From: Arthrobacter woluwensis | Lineage (GTDB): Bacteria > Actinomycetota > Actinomycetes > Actinomycetales > Micrococcaceae | Assembly (NCBI RefSeq): GCF_030816155.1 | Contig: NZ_JAUSXR010000001.1 | Coordinates: forward strand, 1,488,001-1,552,000 | Reading direction: 5' to 3' | Length of the DNA stretch: 64,000 nt | In this document: positions 48,745 through 58,163 of the stretch, piece by piece | How the letters are laid out: the number at the start of each line of letters is the position of its first letter | Numbering within the stretch: the first letter of the stretch is position 1 | The notes under the pieces: model-generated | Seen by the model: only the letters and a program-made list of their open reading frames with translations | What the model was told of the DNA's origin: nothing | Database searches by the model: none | Made by a program: the position numbers and the translations under genes

Positions 48745-50148
48745 ATGACTTCTCACGAGGAAAACAGCCTGCCCGCAACGGGCCGCCACAGCGCGGCCCT
48801 GCGCGCCGCCATCGATGAATCCTTCGCCTCCACCGTGGCGACTCTGAAGGAACTCGTCGCCATCCCGGGTATCGCCTGGGCGAGCTTCGACGCCGCCCAG
48901 CTGGACCGCAGTGCCGAGGCCGTCGCAGCCCTCGCCACGGCCGCCGGTTTCCCGGAGGTCGCCGTGCACCGCGCGCTCAAGGAGGACGGGACCCCGGGCG
49001 GCCCCGCCGTCGTCGCCCGCCGCGCCGCCGCGGACGGCAAGCCGACCGTGCTGCTGTACGCCCACCACGACGTGCAGCCGCCGGGGGATCCGGCACTCTG
49101 GGAGTCCGAGCCGTTCGTGGCGGTCGAACGCGACGGCCGGCTCTACGGCCGCGGCGCCGCGGATGACAAGGCGGGCATCATGGTGCACCTCTCCGCCAGC
49201 GCCGCCGTGGCGAAGGTCCTCGGTGAGGAACTCGGCCTCGGTGTCACCCTGTTCATCGAGGGCGAGGAGGAAGCCGGTTCGCCGACCTTCCGCACCTTCC
49301 TGGAGGAGCACCAGGCCGAGCTCGAGGCAGACGTCATCATCGTGGCCGACTCCAGCAACTGGAAGGTCGGCATCCCAGCCCTGACCACGAGCCTCCGCGG
49401 CCTGGTCGACGGGGTGGTCGAGGTCCGCGTGCTGGACCACGCCGTGCACTCCGGCATGTTCGGCGGGCCCGTGCTGGACGCTCCGACGCTCCTGGCCCGG
49501 CTCATCAGCACCTTCCACGACGAGCGGGGCAATGTCGCGATCGCTGGACTGGTCGCCGAAGACAACGCCGACGTCGACATGCCCGAAGAGGACTTCCGCG
49601 CCGACGCCTCGGTGCTGCCCGGTGTTCAGCTCGCGGGGGAGGGGAGCCTGACCTCCCGCATCTGGACCAAGCCGGCTCTGTCGATCATCGGGATCGACGC
49701 GCCGAGCATCGAGGTCGCCAGCAACACGCTGCTTCCGACCGCGCGGGCGAAGTTCAGCCTGCGCATCGCCCCCGGGCAGGACCCGCGCTCCGCCATGAAG
49801 GCGATGGAGGAGCACGTGAAGGCGCACGCGCCGTTCGGCGCCCAGGTGACCTTCACGCCGGGTGAGATGGGCAACCCGTTCGCCGTCGACATGAAGTCCC
49901 CGGCCGCCACCGCCATGATGGCCGCCCTGGCCGAGGCGTGGGGGACCGGTTCGGTGGGCACCGGCATCGGCGGATCGATCCCGTTCATCGCGGAGCTCGT
50001 CGAGGTCTACCCTCAGGCACAGATCCTGGTGACCGGCGTCGAGGACCCCGATTCGCGGGCGCACAGCGCCAACGAATCCCTGCATCTCGAGGAGTTCCGC
50101 AAGGCCATCCTGGCCGAAGCACTGCTCCTGGCGGACCTCAACGGCTGA
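48745..50148 (+). CDS. M20 family dipeptidase
   Basis: A 467-residue zinc peptidase. LLYAHHDVQPPGD (about residue 106) and GRGAADDKAGIM supply metal ligands, FIEGEEEAGSPTF the catalytic Glu pair, IVADSSNW a further ligand, and SRAHSANESLHLEEF the C-terminal His. The central dimerisation lid domain is present. It should cleave dipeptides in the cytoplasm. The ATG at 48745 is supported by the TAGGCT-N6-ATG arrangement. Confidence 0.93.
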   Translation: MTSHEENSLPATGRHSAALRAAIDESFASTVATLKELVAIPGIAWASFDAAQLDRSAEAVAALATAAGFPEVAVHRALKEDGTPGGPAVVARRAAADGKPTVLLYAHHDVQPPGDPALWESEPFVAVERDGRLYGRGAADDKAGIMVHLSASAAVAKVLGEELGLGVTLFIEGEEEAGSPTFRTFLEEHQAELEADVIIVADSSNWKVGIPALTTSLRGLVDGVVEVRVLDHAVHSGMFGGPVLDAPTLLARLISTFHDERGNVAIAGLVAEDNADVDMPEEDFRADASVLPGVQLAGEGSLTSRIWTKPALSIIGIDAPSIEVASNTLLPTARAKFSLRIAPGQDPRSAMKAMEEHVKAHAPFGAQVTFTPGEMGNPFAVDMKSPAATAMMAALAEAWGTGSVGTGIGGSIPFIAELVEVYPQAQILVTGVEDPDSRAHSANESLHLEEFRKAILAEALLLADLNG

Positions 50149-50167
50149 ATCCGTGACGTCCGGGAAG

Positions 50168-50188
50168 AACGCGGGCCGCTTCCGCGTT
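50168..50188 (+). terminator. Hairpin after the dipeptidase gene
   Basis: AACGCGG at 50168-50174 pairs with CCGCGTT at 50182-50188 around a 7-nt loop, 20 bp after the stop codon. No T-run. Confidence 0.45.
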
Positions 50189-50292
50189 GACTCCTATTAA
50201 GGCTGCGCCGTGTTCCGCCGTAGCATAGTAGGAGAGCCAGCAGTCTCCTGGGGTCATGACAGGCCTTGGGAAAAGTGAAAGAGGAGAGATCC

Positions 50293-50673
50293 ATGAGCAC
50301 CAGCACCAGCGAGAATGTCGCTGTCACCACGGACGACGAGCTTCCCACCCACGAGGTCCAGCTCAGCGACGTAGCCGCTGGCAAGGTCCGCAGCCTCCTG
50401 GAGCAGGAAGGCCGCACGGACCTCCGTCTGCGCGTGGCCGTTCAGCCGGGCGGCTGCTCGGGCCTCATCTACCAGCTCTACTTCGATGAGCGTCTGCTCG
50501 ACGGCGACGCCGTCCGTGACTTCGACGGCGTGGAGGTCGTGGTGGACAAGATGAGCGTGCCGTACCTGAACGGCGCCTCCATCGACTTCGAGGACACCAT
50601 CTCCAAGCAGGGTTTCACCATCGACAACCCGAATGCCGGCGGTTCCTGCGCCTGTGGTGACTCGTTCCACTAG
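50293..50673 (+). CDS. erpA: Iron-sulfur cluster insertion protein (ErpA/IscA A-type carrier)
   Basis: A 126-residue A-type carrier that delivers iron-sulfur clusters to apoproteins. The three cluster-binding cysteines are Cys55 in QPGGCSGLIYQL and Cys119 and Cys121 in GGSCACGDSFH. The N-terminal ~18 residues are variable. GAGGAGAGATCC precedes the ATG. A TAGCAT hexamer at 50221 may be a promoter. Candidate clients nearby include the Rieske protein QcrA, HemW and RlmC, though that is inference. Confidence 0.95.
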   Translation: MSTSTSENVAVTTDDELPTHEVQLSDVAAGKVRSLLEQEGRTDLRLRVAVQPGGCSGLIYQLYFDERLLDGDAVRDFDGVEVVVDKMSVPYLNGASIDFEDTISKQGFTIDNPNAGGSCACGDSFH

Positions 50674-50689
50674 GAAGTCTCCCGATCTC

Positions 50690-50740
50690 AACAGCCGTGT
50701 GCCCCGCACTTCTCAAGAATGTGCGGGGCACACGGCTGTT
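50690..50740 (+). terminator. Terminator of erpA
   Basis: AACAGCCGTGTGCCCCGCAC at 50690-50709 pairs with GTGCGGGGCACACGGCTGTT at 50721-50740, a perfect 20-bp stem with an 11-nt loop. It separates erpA from ctaC. Confidence 0.85.
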
Positions 50741-50851
50741 GTGTGAGCAAAACGCGGCCCATCGCGGTAAGCTCTACATCGGGTAGTAAAACTCCACGCA
50801 GTGGTGCCAAAAAACGGTGCCACATGCTGAAACAAAGAGGAAGGGCCGTCT

Positions 50852-51724
50852 GTGAGTTCGCAGAACCGAACCGGCAGCCGACGCGGTAAGATCACGGCGA
50901 TCACCGGCGTCGCCGTGGCCGGTGCGTTGGCATTGACCGGATGTTCATCGGAGGTAGCCAGGGGGTGGTTGCCGTCGGAGAAGGACGTCACCAATCACAC
51001 TGGCCGGATCATTGACCTCTGGGTGAACTCGTGGATTGCCGCCATTGCCGTTGGGTTTGTGACCTGGGGCTTGATCATCTGGTGCATCATCGCCTACCGG
51101 CGCCGCAAGGGCACCACGGGATTCCCCAAGCAGCTGAGCTACAACTTGCCGCTCGAGGTCTTCTACTTGACCATCCCGCTCTTCATGGTCCTGGTGTTCT
51201 TCTACTTCACCGACCGTGACCAGCAGGCGATCGATGACCGGTCGAAGCCGGCCGACGTCGTGGTGGATGTCCGTGGCAAGCAGTGGGCCTGGGACTTCAA
51301 CTACAAGCAGGGCAACGTCATTCAGCAGCCCGTCTACGAAGGCGGCGTTCAGGCGCACCTCACCGGCCAGGAAGTGGACAAGGACAAGCTCCCCACGCTG
51401 TACCTCCCGGTCAACAAGAGCGTCGAGCTGGAACTGAACTCCCGTGACGTCATCCACTCCTTCTGGGTTCCCGCCTTCCTGCAGAAGCGCGACATGATCC
51501 CCGGCAAGACGAACTACCTGAACTTCACCCCCACCAAGGAAGGCACTTACGACGGTAAGTGCGCTGAACTCTGTGGTGAGTACCACTCCGAGATGCTCTT
51601 CCGCGTGAAGGTCGTCTCCGAGACCGAGTTCCAGGCTCACATGGATGAACTCCGCAAGCAGGGCAACACGGGCGAGCTTGGCTCCAAGTACGACCGCAAC
51701 CCCAATCTGAACGAAAAGAAGTAA
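50852..51724 (+). CDS. ctaC: Cytochrome c oxidase subunit II
   Basis: A 290-residue subunit of aa3 oxidase that receives electrons at the CuA site. The N terminus is a lipoprotein-type signal ([13 protein letters not shown], lipid-modified Cys31). Two membrane helices follow at about 58-80 and 100-122. The CuA motif [12 protein letters not shown] lies near residues 235-246 with all ligands. GTG start with AGAGGAAGG upstream. A TAAGCT hexamer at 50768 may be its -10 box, giving a ~70-nt leader. First gene of ctaC-ctaD-ctaF. Confidence 0.96.
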   Translation: MSSQNRTGSRRGKITAITGVAVAGALALTGCSSEVARGWLPSEKDVTNHTGRIIDLWVNSWIAAIAVGFVTWGLIIWCIIAYRRRKGTTGFPKQLSYNLPLEVFYLTIPLFMVLVFFYFTDRDQQAIDDRSKPADVVVDVRGKQWAWDFNYKQGNVIQQPVYEGGVQAHLTGQEVDKDKLPTLYLPVNKSVELELNSRDVIHSFWVPAFLQKRDMIPGKTNYLNFTPTKEGTYDGKCAELCGEYHSEMLFRVKVVSETEFQAHMDELRKQGNTGELGSKYDRNPNLNEKK

Positions 51725-51734
51725 GGGACGTCTC

Positions 51735-53420
51735 GTGGCTACCTACACTCAACCCTCTGGGGTCCTGGAGGCACCGGTCGTGCCGAAATCCAAGGGCCGG
51801 ATCGTGGTCAACTGGATCACGTCCACCGACCACAAGACGATCGGCTACATGTACCTGATCGCCTCCTTCATCTTCTTCTGCCTGGGCGGCGTCATGGCGC
51901 TCCTCATCCGTGCGGAGCTGTTTGAACCCGGTATGCAGATCCTGCAGACCAAGGAGCAGTACAACCAGCTGTTCACCATGCACGGCACGGTCATGCTCCT
52001 GATGTTCGCCACCCCGCTGTTCGCGGGCTTCGCCAACGTCATCATGCCGCTGCAGATCGGCGCTCCCGACGTGGCCTTCCCGCGTCTGAACGCCCTGGCC
52101 TTCTGGTTCTTCCTGTTCGGCTCCACGATCGCCGTCTCCGGCTTCATCACCCCGCAGGGTGCCGCCTCCTTCGGCTGGTTCGCCTACGCGCCGCTCTCCA
52201 ACACCACGTTCTCCCCGGGTGTGGGTGGTGACCTCTGGGTCTTCGGCCTGGGTCTCTCCGGCTTCGGCACGATCCTCGGCGCCGTGAACTTCATCACGAC
52301 CATCATCTGCATGCGTGCCCCGGGCATGACCATGTGGCGCATGCCGATCTTCACCTGGAACACGCTGATCACCGCGATCCTGGTCCTGATGGCCTTCCCG
52401 CCGCTGGCCGCCGCCCTGTTCGGCCTGGGCGCCGACCGCCGCTTCGGCGCTCACATCTTCGATCCGGAGAACGGCGGAGCAGTGCTCTGGCAGCACCTGT
52501 TCTGGTTCTTCGGTCACCCCGAGGTGTACATCATCGCCCTGCCGTTCTTCGGCATCGTCTCCGAGATCTTCCCGGTGTTCAGCCGCAAGCCGATCTTCGG
52601 TTACAAGGGTCTGGTCTACGCGACCATCTCCATCGCCGCCCTGTCCGTCACCGTGTGGGCTCACCACATGTACGTGACCGGCTCCGTGCTGCTGCCGTTC
52701 TTCTCCTTCATGACGATGCTGATCGCGGTTCCGACCGGTGTGAAGTTCTTCAACTGGATCGGTACGCTCTGGGGTGGTTCCATCACCTTCGAGACCCCCA
52801 TGCTGTGGAGCCTCGGCTTCATGGTCACCTTCCTCTTCGGTGGTCTGACCGGCATCATCCTGGCCTCGCCGCCGCTGGACTTCCACCTCTCGGACAGCTA
52901 CTTCGTGGTGGCCCACTTCCACTACGTGGTGTTCGGCACCGTGGTGTTCGCGATGTTCGCGGGCTTCTACTTCTGGTGGCCGAAGTGGACCGGCAAGATG
53001 CTCAACGAGCGTCTGGGCAAGATCCACTTCTGGCTCCTGTTCCTGGGCTTCCACGGCACCTTCCTGATCCAGCACTGGCTGGGTGTGCTCGGCATGCCGC
53101 GTCGTTACGCGGACTACATGCCGCAGGACGGCTTCACCGCGATGAACCAGTTCTCCACCATCTCCTCCTTCGTGCTCGGCGCCTCGCTGATCCCGTTCTT
53201 CTGGAACGTGTACATCACCTGGCGCAGTGACAAGAAGGTCACCGTGGATGACCCGTGGGGCTTCGGCGCTTCGCTCGAGTGGGCCACGTCCTGCCCGCCG
53301 CCGCGTCACAACTTCACGTCCATCCCGCGCATCCGGTCCGAGCGTCCCGCGCTCGACCTGCACCACCCGGAGCTGGCCCCCGCGCACATCTCCGCAGTCT
53401 CGAAGGAAGTGGCCAAGTGA
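51735..53420 (+). CDS. ctaD: Cytochrome c oxidase subunit I
   Basis: A 561-residue, 12-helix catalytic subunit that reduces oxygen to water and pumps protons. Heme a and a3/CuB ligands are in [32 protein letters not shown] and [10 protein letters not shown]. The K- and D-channel regions look normal. The GTG at 51735 follows GGGACGTCTC, 10 bp after ctaC. It overlaps ctaF by 4 bp (GTGA). Together with qcrCAB it should form the actinobacterial bc1-aa3 supercomplex. Confidence 0.98.
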   Translation: MATYTQPSGVLEAPVVPKSKGRIVVNWITSTDHKTIGYMYLIASFIFFCLGGVMALLIRAELFEPGMQILQTKEQYNQLFTMHGTVMLLMFATPLFAGFANVIMPLQIGAPDVAFPRLNALAFWFFLFGSTIAVSGFITPQGAASFGWFAYAPLSNTTFSPGVGGDLWVFGLGLSGFGTILGAVNFITTIICMRAPGMTMWRMPIFTWNTLITAILVLMAFPPLAAALFGLGADRRFGAHIFDPENGGAVLWQHLFWFFGHPEVYIIALPFFGIVSEIFPVFSRKPIFGYKGLVYATISIAALSVTVWAHHMYVTGSVLLPFFSFMTMLIAVPTGVKFFNWIGTLWGGSITFETPMLWSLGFMVTFLFGGLTGIILASPPLDFHLSDSYFVVAHFHYVVFGTVVFAMFAGFYFWWPKWTGKMLNERLGKIHFWLLFLGFHGTFLIQHWLGVLGMPRRYADYMPQDGFTAMNQFSTISSFVLGASLIPFFWNVYITWRSDKKVTVDDPWGFGASLEWATSCPPPRHNFTSIPRIRSERPALDLHHPELAPAHISAVSKEVAK

Positions 53421-53818
53421 AAATCGAGTCCTGGCTCTTCGGAACCGGCGTCTTCTTCTTCGTCCCGGTCTCCATCGTCTACGGTTTCCTGACCAACTGG
53501 ACCGAGTGGGTCGGTGTTCTGGGCATCCTCCTGGTGGGCGGCCTGGCCGGCATGATCGGCTTCTACCTCGGCTTCACCGGCAAGCGCGTCGGTATGCGTC
53601 CCGAGGACCGCGAAGACGCTGAGATCCACGAGGGCGCCGGCGAGCAGGGGCACTTCAGTCCCTGGAGCTGGTGGCCGCTGGTCCTCGGCCTGGCCTGCGC
53701 CGGTGGTTTCCTCGGCCTGGCCGTCGGCTGGTGGATCCTGTTCATCGCAGCCGGCCTCGCGGTCGTGGCCCTGGTCGGCTGGGTGTTCGAGTACAGCCGC
53801 GGTGACCACGCTCACTGA
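53417..53818 (+). CDS. ctaF: Cytochrome c oxidase subunit IV (actinobacterial type)
   Basis: A 133-residue membrane protein with four predicted helices in two pairs: residues ~5-20 and 30-50, then ~82-100 and 104-124. The charged link between the pairs holds [23 protein letters not shown] cut by the HFSPWSWWP segment. This is the actinobacterial subunit IV, distinct from the proteobacterial one. The GTG at 53417 overlaps the ctaD stop by 4 bp; the longer open frame upstream lies antiphase inside ctaD and was rejected. Confidence 0.94.
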   Translation: MKIESWLFGTGVFFFVPVSIVYGFLTNWTEWVGVLGILLVGGLAGMIGFYLGFTGKRVGMRPEDREDAEIHEGAGEQGHFSPWSWWPLVLGLACAGGFLGLAVGWWILFIAAGLAVVALVGWVFEYSRGDHAH

Positions 53819-53851
53819 CCGGCCGGCTCACGCCGACTGACTGCAGCAACG

Positions 53852-53891
53852 ACGACGGCGGCGGCCTCCTTCGGGAGGCCGCCGCCGTCGT
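53852..53891 (+). terminator. Terminator of ctaCDF
   Basis: ACGACGGCGGCGGCCTCC pairs with GGAGGCCGCCGCCGTCGT as a perfect 18-bp stem with a 4-nt loop, followed by TTT. It lies 33 bp after ctaF. Confidence 0.9.
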
Positions 53892-53963
53892 TTTCGTCTA
53901 TCCAGGTATTTCCATGCTCTTGGGGGAGCGGTGACAGCCTCCCAGGCGCCGCGCGGCCGCCGC

Positions 53964-54239
53964 CTACTCCTGGGACTCGAGGAGGTCCCGGAGGCTCTCC
54001 AGGATCGCCAGGGCCTCGGGCGTGCCGTAACGCTCGTCGTCGAGTCCGAGGACGACTTCAGTGCCCTGCGTGAAGTCCGCGGTCATGACTTCCAGGAGCG
54101 AACGTGCATCCACCGGTTCCTGTCCCTGCTGGGTGATGGTGACCGGCAGCAGCGTCTCGGCGACGGCGCGGACGAACTGGGCGGCCGGGCGCGCGTGCAG
54201 GCCGATGGCGGCAGCGATTCGGGCACGGACAACGGGCAC
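53964..54239 (-). CDS. ptsH: HPr family phosphocarrier protein
   Basis: A 91-residue PTS phosphocarrier that passes phosphate from enzyme I to sugar-specific EIIA. The active-site segment is GLHARPAAQF. Starting at the GTG at 54239 places the His exactly at position 15, the conventional number, and CGAGGAG lies 5 nt upstream; an ATG at 54260 is therefore less likely. The regulatory-Ser region reads VDARSLLEVM. It diverges from a GntR regulator; no other PTS gene is in the window. Confidence 0.92.
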   Translation of the reverse strand: MPVVRARIAAAIGLHARPAAQFVRAVAETLLPVTITQQGQEPVDARSLLEVMTADFTQGTEVVLGLDDERYGTPEALAILESLRDLLESQE

Positions 54240-54329
54240 AGGGACTCCTCGAATGTTCATTAGACCGGTACAGCTATCTGAACAAGAATAGTAGTTGTCC
54301 ACCATCCACTTTTCATTGCGGAGAAGAGC

Positions 54330-55124
54330 ATGCCCCCCAGCGCGTCGGCCATCAGTGGAGAGATCGACAGGGAAAGCCCTGTGCCGCTCTATGAGCAGCT
54401 CAAATCGCTCCTGCTGGTCTTCATCGACACCAAGTGCCAGCCGGGCACGGAGCTGCCCTCTGAGCGCGCCCTGTGCGAACGTTTCGGTCTGGCGCGCATG
54501 ACCGTCCGTCAGGCGCTGGATTCCCTCGCACGCGACAACGTGGTCGACCGCATGGTGGGGGTGGGGACCTTCGTCCATCGGCCGAAGATGGACCTGCAGC
54601 TCAAACTGACCTCGTACAGCGAGGAGATGCAGCGGCGCGGCATGGTGCCGACGTCGCGCGTCCTCAGCTTCGAGGAGATCCACTCCAACGCTCATCTGGC
54701 GCGGGAACTCGAGGTGCCGGAGGGGACCGCCGTGGTCCGCTTCAGGCGTCTGCTGCTCGCGGACAATGAACCGATGAGCGTGGACGAGAACTTCATCGTC
54801 TCCTCCCGGGCGCCGGGAATCACGGCGGGGAAGGCTCCCGTCTCGCTCTACGGGGAACTGGAGCAGAATTACGGCCTGGTGATGGAATGGGGGGAGGACA
54901 TCGTGGAAGCGACGGCGGCAAGCCCGTCCGTGGCCACGCTCCTCAAAGTGGACATCGGCTCACCTCTGCTCAAGATCCAGCGGCACGCCTATGTGGCGGA
55001 CACGGTGGTGGACTATTCCGTGTCCTACTACCGCGCCGACCGCTACTCGCTCAGGGTGCCCCTCCAGAGGCAGGGCAAGAAGTCACCCCGCAACTACCGG
55101 GCCGCACCACCGCCGCGTCCCTGA
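54330..55124 (+). CDS. GntR-family (HutC/UTRA) transcriptional regulator
   Basis: A 264-residue regulator. The winged helix-turn-helix spans about residues 18-85, with PGTELPSERALCERFGLARMTVRQAL and GVGTFVHRP. The C-terminal UTRA effector domain runs from LTSYSEEMQRRGMVP to YSVSYYRADRYSLRVPLQR. UTRA proteins often sense phosphorylated sugars or amino sugars; next to ptsH, a role in PTS sugar control (as for DasR in Streptomyces) is an inference. GCGGAGAAGAGC precedes the ATG. The tail after residue 250 is basic and Pro-rich. Confidence 0.92.
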   Translation: MPPSASAISGEIDRESPVPLYEQLKSLLLVFIDTKCQPGTELPSERALCERFGLARMTVRQALDSLARDNVVDRMVGVGTFVHRPKMDLQLKLTSYSEEMQRRGMVPTSRVLSFEEIHSNAHLARELEVPEGTAVVRFRRLLLADNEPMSVDENFIVSSRAPGITAGKAPVSLYGELEQNYGLVMEWGEDIVEATAASPSVATLLKVDIGSPLLKIQRHAYVADTVVDYSVSYYRADRYSLRVPLQRQGKKSPRNYRAAPPPRP

Positions 55125-55267
55125 GCGGCGCCCCAGGGCGTTTGACAGCATGCCGGCGGAAGCGCCGGGGCAACGAAACGCCAGGACAACCAAACCTCAG
55201 TGCACCGCCGGGGCAACGAAGTGGCCCGCACATTGATGAGGCAGCACACCGAAAAGACCACGACAAC

Positions 55268-55307
55268 GAAAAGGCCCCCCTCCAGTTTCCTGGAAGGGGG
55301 CCTTTTC
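55268..55307. terminator. Bidirectional terminator, gntR / qcrB
   Basis: GAAAAGGCCCCC at the left pairs with GGGGGCCTTTTC at the right, with TCCA/TGGA extending inward. A- and T-rich ends give U-tracts in both directions. The remaining 55125-55267 shows no gene. Confidence 0.85.
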
Positions 55308-55324
55308 GGCTGTGTGCCGCTGAA

Positions 55325-57016
55325 TCAGTGGCTCAGGCTCTTGGTGTCCTCGCCGGACTCGACCTCGGCGTGGTGCCCGTGACCGTGAGCGGCCTCGAGC
55401 TCGGCCGGAGTCACAGGTGCGACGCGGTCTTCGAAGAACCACTTCGAGAACTTCGCACGGCGGCGTTCCTTGCTGTCCACCACACCCTGCGCGTTCGGCT
55501 GTGCCGGGAGCGGCTTCGGGGACTCGAAGGCCACCAGGCGGTAGCGCTTGTAGTCGTTCAGCGGCTCGTGGACCTCGATGAACTCACCGTGCGGCAGGCG
55601 CACGATGCGGCCGGTCTCGCGACCGTGCAGGGCGATTTCGCGGTCCTTGCGCTGCAGCGCCAGGGCCACACGCTTGGCCACGAAGAAGCCGATGATCGGG
55701 CCGATGAAGAACAGCGCACGGAGCCAGTAGGTCACGTCGTTCAGCGACACCTTGAAGTGGGTGGCGATGAGGTCGGAGCTGGCGGCCGCCCACATGACGC
55801 AGTAGAACACGATGCCTGCTACGCCGATGGCGGTGCGGGTCGGTGCGTTGCGCGGACGGTCCAGCACGTGGTGCTCGCGGTTGTCCTTGGTGATCCAGCG
55901 CTCGATCCACGGGTAGGTGAACAGGACGGTGAACACGATGCCCGCGGGCACGAGGGCAGGCAGCAGCACGTTCAGGGTCAGCGTGTGATCGAAGATGATG
56001 AACTCGAAGTGCTGACGGTAGCTGCCGATCGCTCCGATGACACCGGGCATCAGACGCAGAGCGCCATCCACCCAGCCGATGTACCAGTCAGGCTGGGTGC
56101 CTGCGGACACGGGGGAGGGGTCATACGGACCGTAGTTCCAGATCGGGTTGATCGTGAAGAAACCGGCCATCAGCGCGATCACGCCGAAGACGATGAAGAA
56201 GAATCCACCGGCCTTCGCGGCGTAGACCGGGCCGAGGGGGTAGCCGACCACGTTGCGGTCGTTGCGGCCCGGGCCGGGGTACTGCGTGTGCTTGTGGACC
56301 ACGACCATGAACAGGTGGATGGCGACCATCAGAAGGATGAGTGCCGGAACCAGCAGGATGTGGAGCACGTACAGGCGGCCGATGATCGCGGTGCCGGGGA
56401 ACTCTCCGCCGAAGAGGAAGAAGGAGATCCAGGTGCCGATCACGGGGATCGACTTGATGACGCCATCGATGATGCGCAGGCCGTTGCCGGAGAGCAGGTC
56501 ATCAGGGAGCGAGTAACCGGTGAAGCCGGCGGCCATGGCCAGGATCAGCAGGACACCGCCCACCACCCAGTTGAGCTCACGGGGCTTGCGGAATGCGCCG
56601 GTGAAGAACACGCGGAGCATGTGCACCGACACGGAGGCCACGAAGAGCAGTGCTGCCCAGTGGTGGACCTGACGCATGAACAGACCGCCACGCACCTCGA
56701 ACGAGATGTTCAGCGAGGAGTTGTAAGCGACCGACATCTCCACGTTGTAGAGCGGCGAGTAGCTGCCCTGATAGTGGGTCTCCGCCATGGACGGGTCGAA
56801 GAAGAACGTCAGGAACGTTCCCGACATCAGCAGGATGACGAAGGAGTACAGCGCCACCTCGCCAAACATGAAGGACCAGTGGTCCGGGAAGACCTTGCGG
56901 CCGAACTCCTTCAGGATGCCGGAACCACCGACACGCTGATCGACGAAGTCAGTGAAGCGGCCGAACTTGGTCTCCGCCTGATAGGTGGATTGCTCAGCTG
57001 TTGAGGCGGCGCTCAT
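55325..57016 (-). CDS. qcrB: Menaquinol-cytochrome c reductase cytochrome b subunit
   Basis: A 563-residue cytochrome b. Eight or more membrane helices span residues ~50-420. Heme ligand regions are RQVHHWAALLFVASVSVHM and HILLVPALILLMVAIHLFMVV; the quinol-site motif reads PDWYIGW rather than PEWY, as in other actinobacteria. A long soluble C-terminal extension (about 430-563) ends in a His-rich stretch. The ATG at 57016 lies inside the qcrA gene, a 23-bp overlap; an upstream extension was rejected. Last gene of ctaE-qcrC-qcrA-qcrB. Confidence 0.97.
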   Translation of the reverse strand: MSAASTAEQSTYQAETKFGRFTDFVDQRVGGSGILKEFGRKVFPDHWSFMFGEVALYSFVILLMSGTFLTFFFDPSMAETHYQGSYSPLYNVEMSVAYNSSLNISFEVRGGLFMRQVHHWAALLFVASVSVHMLRVFFTGAFRKPRELNWVVGGVLLILAMAAGFTGYSLPDDLLSGNGLRIIDGVIKSIPVIGTWISFFLFGGEFPGTAIIGRLYVLHILLVPALILLMVAIHLFMVVVHKHTQYPGPGRNDRNVVGYPLGPVYAAKAGGFFFIVFGVIALMAGFFTINPIWNYGPYDPSPVSAGTQPDWYIGWVDGALRLMPGVIGAIGSYRQHFEFIIFDHTLTLNVLLPALVPAGIVFTVLFTYPWIERWITKDNREHHVLDRPRNAPTRTAIGVAGIVFYCVMWAAASSDLIATHFKVSLNDVTYWLRALFFIGPIIGFFVAKRVALALQRKDREIALHGRETGRIVRLPHGEFIEVHEPLNDYKRYRLVAFESPKPLPAQPNAQGVVDSKERRRAKFSKWFFEDRVAPVTPAELEAAHGHGHHAEVESGEDTKSLSH

Positions 57017-58064
57017 GCTCGTCACGCTCCCAGTAACTCGGTCCGACAGGTTCATGGAAATCGCTCGTGGCGACCAGGTAGCCCTCTTCGTCGACGGCGA
57101 TCGGCAGCTGCGGCAGCGGACGGCTGGCCGGGCCGAAGATGACCTCGCACTCGTGCGTCAGGTCGAAGGTCGACTGGTGACACGGGCAGAGCAGGTGGTG
57201 CGTCTGCTGCTCGTACAGAGCAACCGGGCAACCGACGTGCGTGCAGATCTTGGAGTAGGCGACGATGCCGTTGTAGGCCCAGTTCTCACGCCCGGGGGAG
57301 GGGTGAAGCTCGTCCGGGTTCAGACGCATCAGCAGAACGACGGCCTTGGCCTTCTCGTTCAGCTTGCCGTGCTCCAGCTCGTTCAAGCCCTCAGGGATCA
57401 CGTGGAACGCGGAGCCGATGGTGACATCCGACGCCTTGATGGGGGTGCCATCGGGGTCACGGGTGAGGCGCTTGAGCTTGCCGTCCTTGGGAGCCCACAT
57501 GGTGTGTGCGAGCTTGTCGTCCGGACGCGGTCCCAGATCTCCGAAGACGGCCAGCGCGGGCAGGGGAGCCAGCGCGACCGCACCCAGGAGGGTGTTCCGG
57601 ATGAGGGGGCGGCGCTTGATGCCGGATTCCTCGATGATCGTGTCCGCGATGGCCACGGCTGCCACGCGGTCGTCCTCGGACCGCAGCTCGTGCCGCTCCT
57701 CGGAGACTTCGTGATCGGGCATCAGGGTCTTCGCCCAGTGCACGATGCCCGTGCCGATGCCAAGCATTGCGAACGCGGTGCCAAGGCCGAGCAGCATGTT
57801 CTGCAGGCTGATGTCACGAGTCGTGGACTTGTTGGTCAGGTCGATGGCGAAGTACGCCACCAGGAAGACCAAGGTGCCGATCACGGACACGATGAACAGG
57901 ATGGCTACCTGCCGCTCCGCCCGCTTGGCGGCCTTGGGGTTTTTGTCGGCGAGTCGAGGACGGTGAGGAGGAATTCCAGGATCCTGGAATGCTCCCTCAT
58001 CGTTCTGACCAGCCGTAGCTACGGTGCCCGAGCCTGTCGAGCTGCCGTCACTATGGTTGCCCAT
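56994..58064 (-). CDS. qcrA: Menaquinol-cytochrome c reductase Rieske iron-sulfur subunit
   Basis: A 356-residue Rieske protein. Three membrane helices occur in the first ~210 residues (VAILFIVSVIGTLVFLVAYF, then a pair further on), an actinobacterial trait; most other Rieske proteins have one. The [2Fe-2S] ligands are in CTHVGC (about 273-278) and CPCHQSTFD (about 292). The N-terminal ~40 residues are disordered. The 3' end overlaps qcrB by 23 bp, and a hairpin lies in the 99-bp gap to qcrC. Confidence 0.97.
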   Translation of the reverse strand: MGNHSDGSSTGSGTVATAGQNDEGAFQDPGIPPHRPRLADKNPKAAKRAERQVAILFIVSVIGTLVFLVAYFAIDLTNKSTTRDISLQNMLLGLGTAFAMLGIGTGIVHWAKTLMPDHEVSEERHELRSEDDRVAAVAIADTIIEESGIKRRPLIRNTLLGAVALAPLPALAVFGDLGPRPDDKLAHTMWAPKDGKLKRLTRDPDGTPIKASDVTIGSAFHVIPEGLNELEHGKLNEKAKAVVLLMRLNPDELHPSPGRENWAYNGIVAYSKICTHVGCPVALYEQQTHHLLCPCHQSTFDLTHECEVIFGPASRPLPQLPIAVDEEGYLVATSDFHEPVGPSYWERDEHERRLNS

Positions 58065-58120
58065 GGTTCCCCTTTTTCCCTCTCTGAGTTCGGCTGTTGC
58101 CGAAGATCTTCAATTTCAGC

Positions 58121-58140
58121 GCCGCTGTCGTGACAGCGGC
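58121..58140. other. Hairpin in the qcrC-qcrA intergenic region
   Basis: GCCGCTGTC and GACAGCGGC form a perfect 9-bp stem with a 2-nt spacer, so a few inner pairs probably open. It lies between qcrC and qcrA within what looks like one operon. There is no T-run on the coding strand, so processing, mRNA stability or partial attenuation are all possible. Confidence 0.5.
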
Positions 58141-58163
58141 AAAGTTTGCGCCCGCGCTGTCGG

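Noticed and set aside
48685..50085. Upstream extension of the DUF3043 frame over the dipeptidase gene
   Set aside because: The extension is antisense to a clear M20 peptidase, and the GTG at 48684 has a well-placed -10 box.
54255..54270. DasR-type operator between ptsH and gntR
   Set aside because: Only the TAGACC half matches; the left half does not, so it is mentioned only as weak context.
54887..57004. 705-codon open frame on the plus strand through gntR and antisense to qcrB
   Set aside because: It crosses a strong terminator at 55268-55307 and is antisense to a certain cytochrome b gene.
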